Source: Brucella anthropi ATCC 49188
GTDB lineage: Bacteria > Pseudomonadota > Alphaproteobacteria > Rhizobiales > Rhizobiaceae
Length of the DNA: 64,000 nt
Assembly (NCBI RefSeq): GCF_000017405.1
Contig: NC_009668.1
Span: forward strand, 584,001-648,000
Reading direction: 5' to 3'
Shown here: positions 33,735 through 42,340 of the stretch, piece after piece
How the letters are laid out: every line of letters begins with the position of its first letter
Numbering within the stretch: the stretch's first letter is position 1
Translations under genes and position numbers: made by a program
The notes under the pieces: model-generated
What the model was told of the DNA's origin: nothing
The model's input: the letters and a program-made list of their open reading frames with translations, nothing else
Databases searched by the model: none

Positions 33735-35612
33735 TTACTCAACCTTGTGCAGATCGACATCCTTGGTGTCGCGAACAAAGATCAGGCCGATAATCAGCGT
33801 CATGAGCGCGATGATGATCGGATACCAAAGACCATAGTAAATATCTCCCTTCGCCGCGCTCATTGCAAAGACGGTTGCCGGTAGCAGGCCACCGAACCAG
33901 CCATTGCCGATGTGATAAGGCAGCGACATGCCCGTGTAACGGATACGGGTCGGGAACATTTCCACCAGAATAGCAGCAATTGGACCGTAAACCATCGTCA
34001 CATAGATCACGAGGATCGTCAGAATGAGGATGGTGAAAGGCCAGTTGATTTCATCCGGATGGGCAATCATCTTGAACGCACCCGCATCAGGAATGGTGAA
34101 AACCTGCTGGTCGCCAATGGTGGCGGCCTCTGCTGCGGGAATGATCTTTGCGGCAACCATTTCATCTGCTGTCATGGATGTCGCGGCACCGGCACGAACT
34201 GCAGCTGCATCCAGAGCCAGTTCCGGGTTGGCGGCGATGAATGCATCAAGTTTCGCGTCCGGAACTTTTGCCGGGCTGCGAACCAGCGGGAAACCAGCCT
34301 TTTGTAAGGCGAGATTTACATCGTGAGCAAAGGCTGGTGTGCGTACCGCAGCATCCGCCGCGGTTGCGTCATACGATGTGATGACGGAATCACCCAGCGT
34401 AATGGTTGCAGTTGAACCAGCAGGGCCTTCAACGACCGTATAAGGCACGGACGAACGCGACAGGAACGACGTTGCCACATCGCAAGACGTGGTGAACTTC
34501 GCAGTGCCGACAGGGTTGAACTGGAACGTGCAGTCACCCGGTGCAGCGGTCACGGTTGCGTTGACGGTTGCTTCGGCGCGGGCAAGCGCTGGATTGGCAC
34601 TATGCGTGAGCGCTTTGAACAACGGGAAGTATGTCACGATGGCAAGGGCAAGACCCGCCATGATGATTGGCTTGCGGCCGACTTTGTCGGAGAGCCAGCC
34701 CCAGAACAGGAAGAACGGGGTGGCGATCAGAAGTGCTATCGCAATCATAATGTTCGCGGAGATGCTTTCGACCTTCAGAACGTTTTGAAGGAAGAAGAGG
34801 GTGTAGAACTGACCGGAATACCAGACAACAGCCTGACCCGCAGTAAGACCGAACAGTGCGATCAATGCGATCTTCGCATTTTTCCATTGGCCGAAAGCTT
34901 CCTTGAGTGGCGCCTTGGACTGTTTGCCTTCTTCCTTCATCCGCTTGAATGCAGGCGATTCACTCATCTGCATACGGATCCAGACGGAAATACCGAGCAG
35001 GAACACGGAAATAAGGAAAGGAATACGCCAACCCCAGCGCGCAAAATCCTCAGCCGTCATCGAATTCTGGATCAGGAGAATTACGATCAGGGACAGAAAC
35101 AGACCGAAGGTAGCGGTAGTCTGAATCCACGACGTATAGAAACCACGACGACCGTTGGGCGCATGTTCCGCCACATAAGTAGCCGCGCCGCCATATTCGC
35201 CACCAAGAGCCAGACCCTGGAGCATGCGCAGGCCAACCAGAATGATCGGGGCCGCGATGCCGATGGAGGCCGAGCCGGGAAGAACACCAACGAGGAACGT
35301 CGAAAGGCCCATCACCACGATTGTGACGAGGAACGTATATTTACGACCGACAAGGTCACCGATACGCCCGAAGAAGAGTGCTCCGAACGGGCGCACAAGG
35401 AAACCGGCAGCAAAGGCCAAAAGGGCGAAGATGTTGCGGGTCGTTTCCGGATATTCGCTGAAGAAAACAGCGCCGATATAGATAGCCAGTGAACCGTAGA
35501 GATAGAAATCGTACCATTCAAAGACGGTACCCAGCGAAGATGCAAAGATAACCTTGCGCTCCTCACTCGTCATTTTAGGCGCGCGCACATCGGCGCTCGA
35601 CGAAACTGCCAT
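33735..35612 (-). CDS. MFS transporter, metabolite:H+ symporter (MHS) family, with large periplasmic insert
   Basis: The protein is 625 aa, about 180 longer than a usual MHS transporter. Helices 1-8 and the MHS signatures (GTVFEWYDFYLYGSLA; GRIGDLVGRKYTF; LQGLALGGEYGGAATYVAEH) are in the first 335 residues. A hydrophilic region at about 335-523 (threonine/alanine-rich, with Cys361 and Cys377) interrupts the fold before the last helices resume at WPFTILILTILVIYV. MHS proteins import osmolytes or organic acids such as proline/betaine, citrate or shikimate with protons. The insert lies between two late helices on the outside and might bind substrate or wall components. The substrate is unknown. 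Confidence 0.9.
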   Translation of the reverse strand: MAVSSSADVRAPKMTSEERKVIFASSLGTVFEWYDFYLYGSLAIYIGAVFFSEYPETTRNIFALLAFAAGFLVRPFGALFFGRIGDLVGRKYTFLVTIVVMGLSTFLVGVLPGSASIGIAAPIILVGLRMLQGLALGGEYGGAATYVAEHAPNGRRGFYTSWIQTTATFGLFLSLIVILLIQNSMTAEDFARWGWRIPFLISVFLLGISVWIRMQMSESPAFKRMKEEGKQSKAPLKEAFGQWKNAKIALIALFGLTAGQAVVWYSGQFYTLFFLQNVLKVESISANIMIAIALLIATPFFLFWGWLSDKVGRKPIIMAGLALAIVTYFPLFKALTHSANPALARAEATVNATVTAAPGDCTFQFNPVGTAKFTTSCDVATSFLSRSSVPYTVVEGPAGSTATITLGDSVITSYDATAADAAVRTPAFAHDVNLALQKAGFPLVRSPAKVPDAKLDAFIAANPELALDAAAVRAGAATSMTADEMVAAKIIPAAEAATIGDQQVFTIPDAGAFKMIAHPDEINWPFTILILTILVIYVTMVYGPIAAILVEMFPTRIRYTGMSLPYHIGNGWFGGLLPATVFAMSAAKGDIYYGLWYPIIIALMTLIIGLIFVRDTKDVDLHKVE

Positions 35613-35906
35613 GAATCTGTCCTCCCAAACAGAGCTATATAGGGACGGTCATCTTTCACCGGGAAAGTGAAAACCATCCGTTGCACCTCGACAGGTTCCT
35701 CTCAACCTTCAAGGCGCTCTCCTCACACTTGTATGATGAACTGAAAAAGGGGATTCGTGCAGTAGTCTTTAGTATGAGATAGAATTGTCAGCTTGAAATA
35801 CTATCAAAGACGGCAAGAGCCTTAAAAAATGCGCTTCTTGAAGAGGTAGAGAATTGACTCCATCTATAAACCGCGTAAAAGCAGTGGCGAACGAAGGAGA
35901 ACCCGC

Positions 35907-36032
35907 GTGGATCGCGTCAACGTAGCGTCAGTTTCGCTTGGAACTGCCGGCATTTTTGCCGGGGCAGCGCGCATGCCTTCGATTTCCAAAACACTCACGG
36001 CCATTACTAAAACGACCACGAAAACGGTCTGA
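35907..36032 (+). CDS. Possible leader peptide upstream of asd
   Basis: A 41-codon frame with GTG start has aaggag seven bases upstream. It encodes MDRVNVASVSLGTAGIFAGA and then a Thr/Lys-rich tail. A GC-rich hairpin follows 24 bp later, before asd. The arrangement resembles a leader-peptide attenuator, though the peptide has no run of aspartate-family amino acids apart from threonine and lysine near its end. Confidence 0.3.
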   Translation: MDRVNVASVSLGTAGIFAGAARMPSISKTLTAITKTTTKTV

Positions 36033-36055
36033 TTCCCTTGGCCTGCTCGCCCTCT

Positions 36056-36074
36056 CCCCGGGTCTGGCCCGGGG
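36056..36074 (+). promoter_or_regulatory. GC-rich hairpin in the asd leader
   Basis: A perfect 7-bp stem ccccggg / cccgggg with a 5-base loop lies 65 bp before the asd start. There is no T-tract, so it is not a standard terminator. Confidence 0.45.
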
Positions 36075-36138
36075 GCGGAAGTCCCGCGTGGCCTGCGGGG
36101 TTCCGAATCTGGAAGCGGAGAGGGACAGGAGACGAAAA

Positions 36139-37173
36139 ATGGGTTTCAAGGTTGCAGTTGTCGGCGCCACCGGAAATGTCGGGCGCGAAATGCTCAATAT
36201 CCTCGAAGAACGCGGCTTTCCGGCTGACGAAGTTGTTGCGCTTGCATCGCGCCGCAGCCAGGGCACGGAAGTGTCCTATGGCGACCGGACGCTGAAGGTC
36301 AAGGCGCTCGACACGTATGATTTCTCCGATACGGACATCTGCCTGATGTCTGCTGGCGGCGAGATTTCCAAGGAATGGTCGCCGAAGATCGGCAAGCAGG
36401 GCTGCGTCGTCATCGATAATTCCTCGGCCTGGCGTTATGACTCGGAAGTGCCGCTGATCGTGCCGGAAGTGAACCCGGATGCAGTCGAAGGCTTCCGCAA
36501 GAAGAACATCATTGCCAATCCGAACTGCTCGACGGCTCAGCTCGTCGTGGCTCTGAAGCCTTTGCACGATGTTGCCAAGATCAAGCGCGTCGTCGTCTCG
36601 ACCTATCAGTCGGTTTCGGGTGCAGGCAAGGAAGGTATGGATGAGCTGTTCGAACAGTCGCGCGCTGTTTTCGTCGCCGACCCTGTCTCAGCGAAGAAGT
36701 TCACCAAGCGCATCGCGTTCAACGTGATCCCGCATATCGATGTCTTCATGGAAGACGGCTACACCAAGGAAGAATGGAAGATGGTGGCCGAAACCAAGAA
36801 GATGCTTGATCCTAAGATCAAGCTGACGGCAACTGCCGTTCGCGTTCCGGTCTTCATCGGTCACTCCGAAGCGGTCAATATCGAGTTCGAAAACCCGATC
36901 ACGCCGGAAGAAGCACGCGAGATTCTGCGCGAAGCTCCAGGCTGCCAGGTTGTCGACAAGCATGAGAACGGCGGCTACATCACGCCTTACGAATCCGCTG
37001 GCGAAGATGCGACTTATATCAGCCGTATCCGTGAAGACATCACCGTCGAGAACGGTCTGGCTCTGTGGGTTGTTTCCGACAATCTGCGCAAGGGCGCTGC
37101 TCTCAACACGATCCAGATCGCTGAATTGCTGGTCGCGCGCGGCCTTATCAAGCCAAAGGCGCTTGCTGCCTGA
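36139..37173 (+). CDS. asd: Aspartate-semialdehyde dehydrogenase
   Basis: The 344-aa protein starts at ATG 36139 with ACAGGAG upstream; longer in-frame extensions to 35938 are not protein-like. VAVVGATGNVGREML is the NADPH loop, ANPNCSTAQLVVALKPLH contains the catalytic cysteine, and STYQSVSGAGKEGMDEL and VPVFIGHSEAVNIEF are conserved. It reduces aspartyl-4-phosphate to the semialdehyde, the branch point to lysine/diaminopimelate, threonine and methionine. It stands alone between its leader and a bidirectional terminator. The DHDPS-like gene at 40465-41364 is probably not its pathway partner dapA. Confidence 0.97.
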   Translation: MGFKVAVVGATGNVGREMLNILEERGFPADEVVALASRRSQGTEVSYGDRTLKVKALDTYDFSDTDICLMSAGGEISKEWSPKIGKQGCVVIDNSSAWRYDSEVPLIVPEVNPDAVEGFRKKNIIANPNCSTAQLVVALKPLHDVAKIKRVVVSTYQSVSGAGKEGMDELFEQSRAVFVADPVSAKKFTKRIAFNVIPHIDVFMEDGYTKEEWKMVAETKKMLDPKIKLTATAVRVPVFIGHSEAVNIEFENPITPEEAREILREAPGCQVVDKHENGGYITPYESAGEDATYISRIREDITVENGLALWVVSDNLRKGAALNTIQIAELLVARGLIKPKALAA

Positions 37174-37197
37174 TCTACTGTACTCAATACTGATATT

Positions 37198-37226
37198 AAA
37201 AAGCGCCGGTCACCCGGCGCTTTTTT
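37198..37226. terminator. Bidirectional terminator between asd and ohrR
   Basis: A 12-13-bp stem (aaaaagcgccgg / ccggcgctttttt) with loop tcac lies between two convergent genes and ends two bases before the ohrR stop. Confidence 0.93.
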
Positions 37227-37227
37227 G

Positions 37228-37686
37228 TTAGCGGGAAATGCTATCTGAAAGATTGCCGCGTATATTGAGCAATCGCGTGCGTAAATCCTGCAACTCATCG
37301 ATTGGCTGACCAAGTGCGCAGAACACCTGTTCGGGGATGCTCTCGGCTTCCATGCGCAGTGCCTTGCCTTCGTCAGTCAGTGTGATGCGGACTTGTCGCT
37401 CGTCCTGCGGGTCACGCCGCCGCGTAATGCGTCCGGCGGCTTCAAGGCGCTTCAGCAGTGGGGTCAGGGTTCCTGAATCGAGATTGAGCTTTGCGCCGAT
37501 CTCCGAGACCGTCCGGTCGTCTTGTTCCCAGAGCACGATCATCACCAGAAACTGCGGATAGGTCAGATCAAGTTTGCTCAGAATTGGCTGGTAGGCGCGC
37601 GTCAGTGCATTCGCGGTCGAGTAGATCGCAAAGCAGACCATGTTGGAAAGACCGAGATTGGAATCCTGATCGTCGCGCTTCATCAT
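37228..37686 (-). CDS. ohrR: Organic-peroxide-sensing MarR-family repressor
   Basis: From ATG 37686 (AAGGAG five bases upstream) the protein is 152 aa. Cys18 in [20 protein letters not shown] is the reactive cysteine of OhrR. The winged helix region [40 protein letters not shown] is typical MarR/OhrR. Oxidation of this cysteine by organic hydroperoxides releases the repressor from DNA. The target gene ohr is divergent, and the intervening 144 bp hold palindromes suited to an OhrR operator. Confidence 0.94.
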   Translation of the reverse strand: MMKRDDQDSNLGLSNMVCFAIYSTANALTRAYQPILSKLDLTYPQFLVMIVLWEQDDRTVSEIGAKLNLDSGTLTPLLKRLEAAGRITRRRDPQDERQVRITLTDEGKALRMEAESIPEQVFCALGQPIDELQDLRTRLLNIRGNLSDSISR

Positions 37687-37830
37687 GATAACTCCTTGGC
37701 GAATATATACATCATGCGCAATTGGATTGCGCGTCACATAATTGTGAAATTAAATTTTGCAAAATTATATTGTGCACAATTTAATTATCTGCAAGTTTGG
37801 CTACGGAGATAAACCAAAGGAGAAGCCCAA
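37687..37830. promoter_or_regulatory. ohrR-ohr divergent promoter with OhrR-type operators
   Basis: Two inverted repeats are visible: gcgcaattggattgcgc (about 37714-37730) and ttatattgtgcacaatttaa (about 37765-37784). Both resemble the AT-rich caatt/aattg palindromes bound by OhrR. The AT-rich context also offers promoters for both genes. Confidence 0.65.
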
Positions 37831-38253
37831 ATGCCAATTCTGTACACAACCCAATCCTCAGCAACCGGCGGCCGCACCGGCAGCGCCAAGACTGCCGACG
37901 GACGGCTCAGTGTCGTTCTCGATACGCCGAAGGAACTCGGCGGTTCGGGCGGCGAAGGCACCAATCCTGAGCAGCTTTTCGCTTCTGGCTATGCGGCATG
38001 CTTCCTGGGCGCGTTGAAATTCGTTGCCGCCAAGGAAAAGGTTGCCATTTCGGCTGATAGCACCGTGACTGCGACGGTTGGCATAGGTCCGCGTGAAGAT
38101 GGCACTGGCTTCGGGCTTGATGTGGCGCTGCAAGTGGCACTTCCGGGCGTGGACAAGGCGAAGGCCGAAAAGCTTGTTCAGGCTGCACATATCGTCTGCC
38201 CATACTCGCATGCAACACGCGGCAATATCGATGTTCGTCTGAGCGTCGCTTGA
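37831..38253 (+). CDS. ohr: Organic hydroperoxide resistance protein
   Basis: The 140-aa Ohr/OsmC-type peroxidase has both catalytic cysteines: Cys57 in FASGYAACFLGALKF and Cys123 in AAHIVCPYSHATRGN. The Ohr opening MPILYTTQSSATGGRTG and the NPEQLFA run place it in Ohr proper. It reduces fatty-acid and other organic hydroperoxides through lipoylated partners and is induced when OhrR is oxidised. A terminator follows at once, and a group II intron begins just after that. Confidence 0.96.
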   Translation: MPILYTTQSSATGGRTGSAKTADGRLSVVLDTPKELGGSGGEGTNPEQLFASGYAACFLGALKFVAAKEKVAISADSTVTATVGIGPREDGTGFGLDVALQVALPGVDKAKAEKLVQAAHIVCPYSHATRGNIDVRLSVA

Positions 38254-38265
38254 CAAAGAAATGCA

Positions 38266-38295
38266 AAAGGCGCCCGATGAGGGCGCCTTTGTTTT
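38266..38295 (+). terminator. Rho-independent terminator of ohr (target of the group II intron)
   Basis: A 10-bp stem aaaggcgccc / gggcgccttt has a 5-base loop, then gtttt. The intron's 5' end (gtgcgcc) starts five bases beyond the T-rich tail. Confidence 0.92.
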
Positions 38296-38299
38296 ATGG

Positions 38300-40225
38300 G
38301 TGCGCCGAGCATGGCGCGTGGTGCGCAAGCATCGCTCGACCGGGATGGTATCCGTTCGATGACTTGGAGGTGAAAGTCCTCTACGGGCCCTGGTGATGGG
38401 AACCGTTAGCCGAACAGCAAGGGCGTTGTCGTAAGGCGGGGTCTGAAGGAAGCTGTAAGCAAAGTGCCGGCCTGACGAACAGGAAGCGCATAAGAGGCAG
38501 TCGCATCAGGGCAAGGGGGCCCATTTACCCAAAGCCCGATATCACCCGGATGATGCGGCTGTAGATGCGACAGGTATATGGCATGAAGGTCACGCGTCTT
38601 ACCTCGGGAGATCTGTCGCCTCGCCACCGGCAACGGTGTGCTACCGCCGCTGAGAAGCGACGGAATAGGGCGGCAGAAGTCAGCAGATGCCGTAGTAGCC
38701 GTACCGGACGGCGAAGGGCTGAACATGAAGTGTCGGATGGAGAACGATCTTTCGATGACGACAGCAGATGCAGATAATGGAGCTGAAACGCCCCATGCCC
38801 ATGCGGAAGGTAGTGGCCGGAAGCTGCGAGAGGATGCCTTGGGCGCATCAAACGTCACGGCAGGATCGTCCAACTCACAACCGAAGGACGCGATGCAACT
38901 GATGGAAATGATCGTCAGTCGCGATAACATGATAGCGGCCTTACACCGCGTGGTGTCGAACAAGGGAGCGGCGGGCATCGACAAGATGAGCGTTGGCGAC
39001 CTGAAGCAGCATCTCGTATCGCATTGGCCGCGCATCAGGGAAGACCTGCTGGCGGGTCGGTATGAGCCAGCGCCGGTGCGCGGGGTGGAAATCCCCAAGC
39101 CCGGCGGCGGGAAACGCCTTCTTGGCATTCCCACGGTTCTCGACCGCCTCATCCAGCAGGCGATACATCAGGTGCTGATGCCGATCTTCGACCCAGGCTT
39201 CTCCAATTCCTCTTTCGGCTTTAGGCCGGAGCGGAGTGCCCATGATGCGATCCTTGCCGCACGGTCCTATGTGGCCGACGGTTACCGCGTTGTGGTTGAT
39301 CTTGATCTGGAGAAGTTCTTCGACCGGGTAAACCACGATGTGCTGATGGCACGAGTGGCACGCAAGGTCTACGACAAACGGGTGCTGCGGTTGATCCGCC
39401 GTTATCTGCAAGCCGGGTTGATGATGGGCGGGATGACGACAATGCGAAGCGAGGGAACGCCGCAGGGCGGTCCCCTGTCTCCGCTATTATCGAACGTCCT
39501 GCTCGACGATCTGGACAAGGAACTGGAACAGCGCGGACATCGCTTCTGCCGCTACGCCGACGACTGTAATATCTATGTGCGGTCAATACGTGCCGGTCAA
39601 CGGGTGATGGCTTCGCTCACCGCCTTCCTTGGAAGGAGACTGAAGCTGAAGGTCAACGCCACCAAAAGTGCTGTTGACCATCCATGGAACCGGGTCTTTT
39701 TGGGTTATACGATGACGTTCCACCGTATGCCCCGCCTCAAGGTGGCGGTACAAAGTGTGAAGCGTCTTCGTGGCAAACTGAAAGCCCAGTTCCGGGCTGG
39801 GCGTGGCCGGGCCATTGACGCCACCATCAAGGACCTAGCGCCGATCCTGCGCGGCTGGACAGCTTACTTTAAGCTGGCTGACGTGAAGGGGACGTTCGAG
39901 GAAATGGATGGATGGGTTCACCGCAAGCTGCGGGCTACCCTGTGGCGGCAATGGACGAAACCAGCCGCGCGCGCAAGAAACCTGATGCAACGAGGCATAA
40001 AGAAGGAGCGTGCATGGATAAGTGCCAGCAATGGCCGGGGACCATGGTGGAATGCCAGAACCTCACACATGCACGAAGCCCTACCGAATGCCTACTTCAC
40101 CAAAATCGGGCTGATCTCGTTCCTGAAGGAACACCGACGCCTATACTACGCTTCATGAACCGCCGTATACGGAACCGTACGTACGGTGGTGTGGGAGGAG
40201 GGCCTAAAATGCCCTCCTACCCGAT
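38300..40225 (+). mobile_element. Group II intron with reverse transcriptase
   Basis: The 5' end reads GTGCGCC, matching the conserved GUGYG start. The early ggaggtgaaagtcctctac region is typical of bacterial group II ribozymes. The 3' end shows a domain V-like hairpin (ccgccgtatacgg ... ccgtacgtacggtgg, about 40160-40194). A domain VI hairpin follows (gggaggagggc / gccctcctaccc) with an unpaired A seven bases from the AT end. Boundaries are estimated to within a few bases. It is inserted directly behind a rho-independent terminator stem, the site preference described for bacterial class C introns, though the class was not determined from the enzyme. Confidence 0.88.
38725..40158 (+). CDS. 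ltrA: Group II intron-encoded reverse transcriptase/maturase
   Basis: From ATG 38725 (AAGGG upstream) the protein is 477 aa; an upstream in-frame TTG start is less likely. Reverse transcriptase blocks are in order: GKRLLGIPTVLDRLIQQAIHQVL, FGFRPERSAHDAI, VDLDLEKFFDRVNHD, EGTPQGGPLSPLLSNVLLDDLDKEL and the catalytic RYADDCNIYV. A maturase domain X follows (RGWTAYFKLADV), with a C-terminal GRGPWWNARTSHM segment. No HNH endonuclease domain is seen. The protein helps splicing and reverse-transcribes the intron into new DNA sites. All motifs look intact, so it may be active. Confidence 0.93.
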   Translation: MKCRMENDLSMTTADADNGAETPHAHAEGSGRKLREDALGASNVTAGSSNSQPKDAMQLMEMIVSRDNMIAALHRVVSNKGAAGIDKMSVGDLKQHLVSHWPRIREDLLAGRYEPAPVRGVEIPKPGGGKRLLGIPTVLDRLIQQAIHQVLMPIFDPGFSNSSFGFRPERSAHDAILAARSYVADGYRVVVDLDLEKFFDRVNHDVLMARVARKVYDKRVLRLIRRYLQAGLMMGGMTTMRSEGTPQGGPLSPLLSNVLLDDLDKELEQRGHRFCRYADDCNIYVRSIRAGQRVMASLTAFLGRRLKLKVNATKSAVDHPWNRVFLGYTMTFHRMPRLKVAVQSVKRLRGKLKAQFRAGRGRAIDATIKDLAPILRGWTAYFKLADVKGTFEEMDGWVHRKLRATLWRQWTKPAARARNLMQRGIKKERAWISASNGRGPWWNARTSHMHEALPNAYFTKIGLISFLKEHRRLYYAS

Positions 40226-40256
40226 TATCTTCCGAATTTTAGTAGGAAGTCATACG

Positions 40257-40463
40257 ATGACTATAATGCCTGATACTCGTGAGCTTCGCTCCACTTGCGA
40301 GCAAATGGAGGAGCGCTACCTTATAAATCCGACTATAGACGCCTCGTATCGTCGACTTGCTGATCGTTTTGCTGCGGACCTTACAGTCGAACGAGACATC
40401 TTGCTCAGTCGTTGTGCCGCGCTTATGGCGATCAAATTCTTGAGCGAGGATGGGGCGCTTTAA
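40257..40463 (+). CDS. Small hypothetical protein
   Basis: The 68-aa protein starts at ATG 40257 with aggaag upstream. It encodes MTIMPDTRELRSTCEQMEERY, then a helical ADRFAADLTVERDILLSRCAALMAIKFLSED. I recognise no domain. It lies just 3' of the group II intron, and its stop (40463) is one base from the stop of the convergent DHDPS-like gene. The intron separates it from ohr, so any former read-through link is broken. Confidence 0.6.
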   Translation: MTIMPDTRELRSTCEQMEERYLINPTIDASYRRLADRFAADLTVERDILLSRCAALMAIKFLSEDGAL

Positions 40464-40464
40464 G

Positions 40465-41364
40465 TCAGTTCTCTATTTCCCTCAGGTGCTCAAGTGCAGC
40501 CTCAACCTGCCCGTATGCTTCGGTTCCTAACGGCAGGATCGGACGTGGTGGCTCGATTTTCGCGAGACCGAGAAGGTCGGCAATGGCATACATGACGCGG
40601 AAACTGCTGTGGGTTTTGAACAGGTCCCAAAGCGGTGTGAAAGCTGCATTTATGCGTTCCACCTCAGTATTGTTTCCGCTTTGCGCAGCGCGCGTCAACG
40701 CCAGAGCGGGGTCGGGAAGAAGTCCCGCAACCACGCTGTACCAGGCATCGGCACCAGCCAGCAGTGCATCCGCAGCACCCCAGTCACCACTATAGCCGAT
40801 CGCGAAGCTTGGCGGAGTTTCGGCACGCAGCTTTGACATTGCGCCTTCGTAATCGCCATTTGCGGGCAGAGGCATCTTGATCGCGCTGATATTCTTCACA
40901 CTGGCAAGCCGTGCAATCAGTTCGTCGTTGAAGATGAACTTTGTCGTGCCGGGATTATTGTAGATGCACAGGGGAAGATCGGTCGTCTCGGCAACGGTCT
41001 TGAAGTGCTGGAAAACCTCGTCTTGCGTCAGCGGTGTATAGGAAACAGGCGCCAGCAACAGCCCGTCTGCACCGGCATCTGCGGCATCCCGCGCCAGTGC
41101 CTGCGCGTCATCCGTCCGCAACGCGCCGACGCCGACGATGATCGGTATTCTGCCGCCGATAGATCTGACGGCGGTATTGATCGTATGCAACCGCTGTTCC
41201 CGCGTGAGAAAGGCATAGCCGCCAGTGCTTCCCAGAAGACCGATAGAATCCGCTCCCGCCTCGTGAATGCGCTCAAGAAAAACGCAGAGCGTATCCTCCA
41301 TGAGTTTGCCATCGGTGTCGTTTGGTGTCAGCGGAAAGGCTGAAAGACCTTTGAAGAGTTCCAT
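40465..41364 (-). CDS. Dihydrodipicolinate synthase/N-acetylneuraminate lyase family aldolase
   Basis: From ATG 41364 the protein is 299 aa. The Schiff-base lysine is Lys163 (SAIKMPLP) and the partner tyrosine Tyr135 (CIYNNPGT), as in the DapA/NanA family, with the GSTGGYAFLTREQR loop near residue 46. DapA proper usually has GTTGE here, so the GSTGG substitution and the C-terminal part suggest a pyruvate aldolase of another substrate. The gene runs into lysE-type exporter territory: the exporter ends 20 bp upstream and may be co-transcribed. The physiological substrate is not readable. Confidence 0.88.
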   Translation of the reverse strand: MELFKGLSAFPLTPNDTDGKLMEDTLCVFLERIHEAGADSIGLLGSTGGYAFLTREQRLHTINTAVRSIGGRIPIIVGVGALRTDDAQALARDAADAGADGLLLAPVSYTPLTQDEVFQHFKTVAETTDLPLCIYNNPGTTKFIFNDELIARLASVKNISAIKMPLPANGDYEGAMSKLRAETPPSFAIGYSGDWGAADALLAGADAWYSVVAGLLPDPALALTRAAQSGNNTEVERINAAFTPLWDLFKTHSSFRVMYAIADLLGLAKIEPPRPILPLGTEAYGQVEAALEHLREIEN

Positions 41365-41384
41365 TGTGCTCTTTCTCAATCAGG

Positions 41385-42026
41385 TTAGCGCGACAGAAGC
41401 AGGCGGATACCGGCAAGGCCGAAGACAGCCGCGAGGACGCCTTCGATCCAGCGACGCGCACGACGATAGAGGCGCACCATTGGCATAGTGGAAAATATGA
41501 TGGCATAGCCGCAGAAAATGGTGATGCTGAGCACGATGCAGCCACCCAGAAACGCTGCCAGATGTGGCCATGAAGAGTTGGCGCCAAGTCCCAGCGTAAC
41601 CAATGCGATCCAGGACAGGATGGATTTCGGGTTTGACAGATGCATCAGAAGACCACGGCGATAAAGCTCGCCATGGGACAGAATTGCTTTGCTGCTGGAA
41701 GCTCGCGTGGCCAATGCTTTGTCTGATGTCATGGCCGCGCGTCCGGCCTTGAAGGCAAGATAAAGCAGATAAAGTCCACCGAAGATTTTCAGGATGAACA
41801 GAGCTTCGGCAAATCGTGTGAGGATGGCCGAAACGCCGGTCGCGGCCATCACGCCCCAAAAGATGGAGCCCGTAACGACACCGGCAGCAAAGGCAAGCCC
41901 TGATTTGCGACCTTGGTCCATGGCTACGCCCATGATCCGCATCGTACTCGGACCGGGGCTGCCAGCTGCAATGATGTAAGTCACATATACGAGGAGGAGC
42001 TGGTAGATGGCGGGGGAAATGCTCAT
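41385..42026 (-). CDS. LysE/RhtB family amino acid exporter
   Basis: The 213-aa protein has about six hydrophobic helices. The opening AAGSPGPSTMRIMGVAMDQGRKSGLAFAAGVVTGS is the conserved LysE/RhtB signature, and KIFGGLYLLYLAFKAGR marks the third helix. These proteins export amino acids or derivatives such as homoserine, threonine or lysine. It precedes the DHDPS-like aldolase in the same direction with a 20-bp gap. Two long palindromes lie directly upstream of its start and might affect its expression. Confidence 0.9.
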   Translation of the reverse strand: MSISPAIYQLLLVYVTYIIAAGSPGPSTMRIMGVAMDQGRKSGLAFAAGVVTGSIFWGVMAATGVSAILTRFAEALFILKIFGGLYLLYLAFKAGRAAMTSDKALATRASSSKAILSHGELYRRGLLMHLSNPKSILSWIALVTLGLGANSSWPHLAAFLGGCIVLSITIFCGYAIIFSTMPMVRLYRRARRWIEGVLAAVFGLAGIRLLLSR

Positions 42027-42035
42027 ATCGCTACT

Positions 42036-42113
42036 CTAGTGGATTGAATTTGACGTTTGATACCCGTCCGATATAGATATCGTTTCAAACGTCAAATTCG
42101 AAAAATCCACTAG
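42036..42113. repeat. Long palindrome 1 (MITE-like)
   Basis: Outer arms ctagtggatt / aatccactag and inner arms aatttgacgtttga / tcaaacgtcaaatt flank a 20-base centre, about 78 bp in all. The symmetry is far beyond that of an operator, and the outer arms end in ctag. It lies 10 bp upstream of the LysE gene start. Confidence 0.8.
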
Positions 42114-42124
42114 ATTCATAGGGT

Positions 42125-42206
42125 TACTAGTGGTCTTTTTGATTTCGACATTTGCTCGGCGCTCATATCCCAAGGATGCAATGTCGGAATCAGACCGCTA
42201 GTTGCA
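42125..42206. repeat. Long palindrome 2 (MITE-like)
   Basis: Arms ctagtggtct / agaccgctag and gatttcgacatt / aatgtcggaatc surround a ~30-base centre. The first arm starts with ctagtgg, as in palindrome 1, so the two are probably related elements placed side by side. Confidence 0.7.
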
Positions 42207-42340
42207 TCAAGAGAAACCATAGCATTCTCTCCATGCAATATCTGTAAGCGATTGTGCCAGAATCCGAGGAAGAACTGCCAGAACTGCCGATGGTTTTGTC
42301 GAAAACGACAAATTCGGACAGTCATCTCGGCTGTGCGGCT

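Larger units (their letters stand above)
35613..36138. promoter_or_regulatory. Intergenic region between MHS transporter and asd
   Basis: This ~525-bp divergent intergenic region contains a possible short leader peptide gene (35907-36032) and a GC-rich hairpin (36056-36074). Possible promoter elements, ttgact at about 35854 followed 17 bases later by aaaagc, precede the leader. No further gene is supported. Confidence 0.45.

Noticed and set aside
42116..42325. 69-aa minus-strand reading frame
   Set aside because: It is built from the second long palindrome and lacks a ribosome site; it is more likely a by-product of the repeat.
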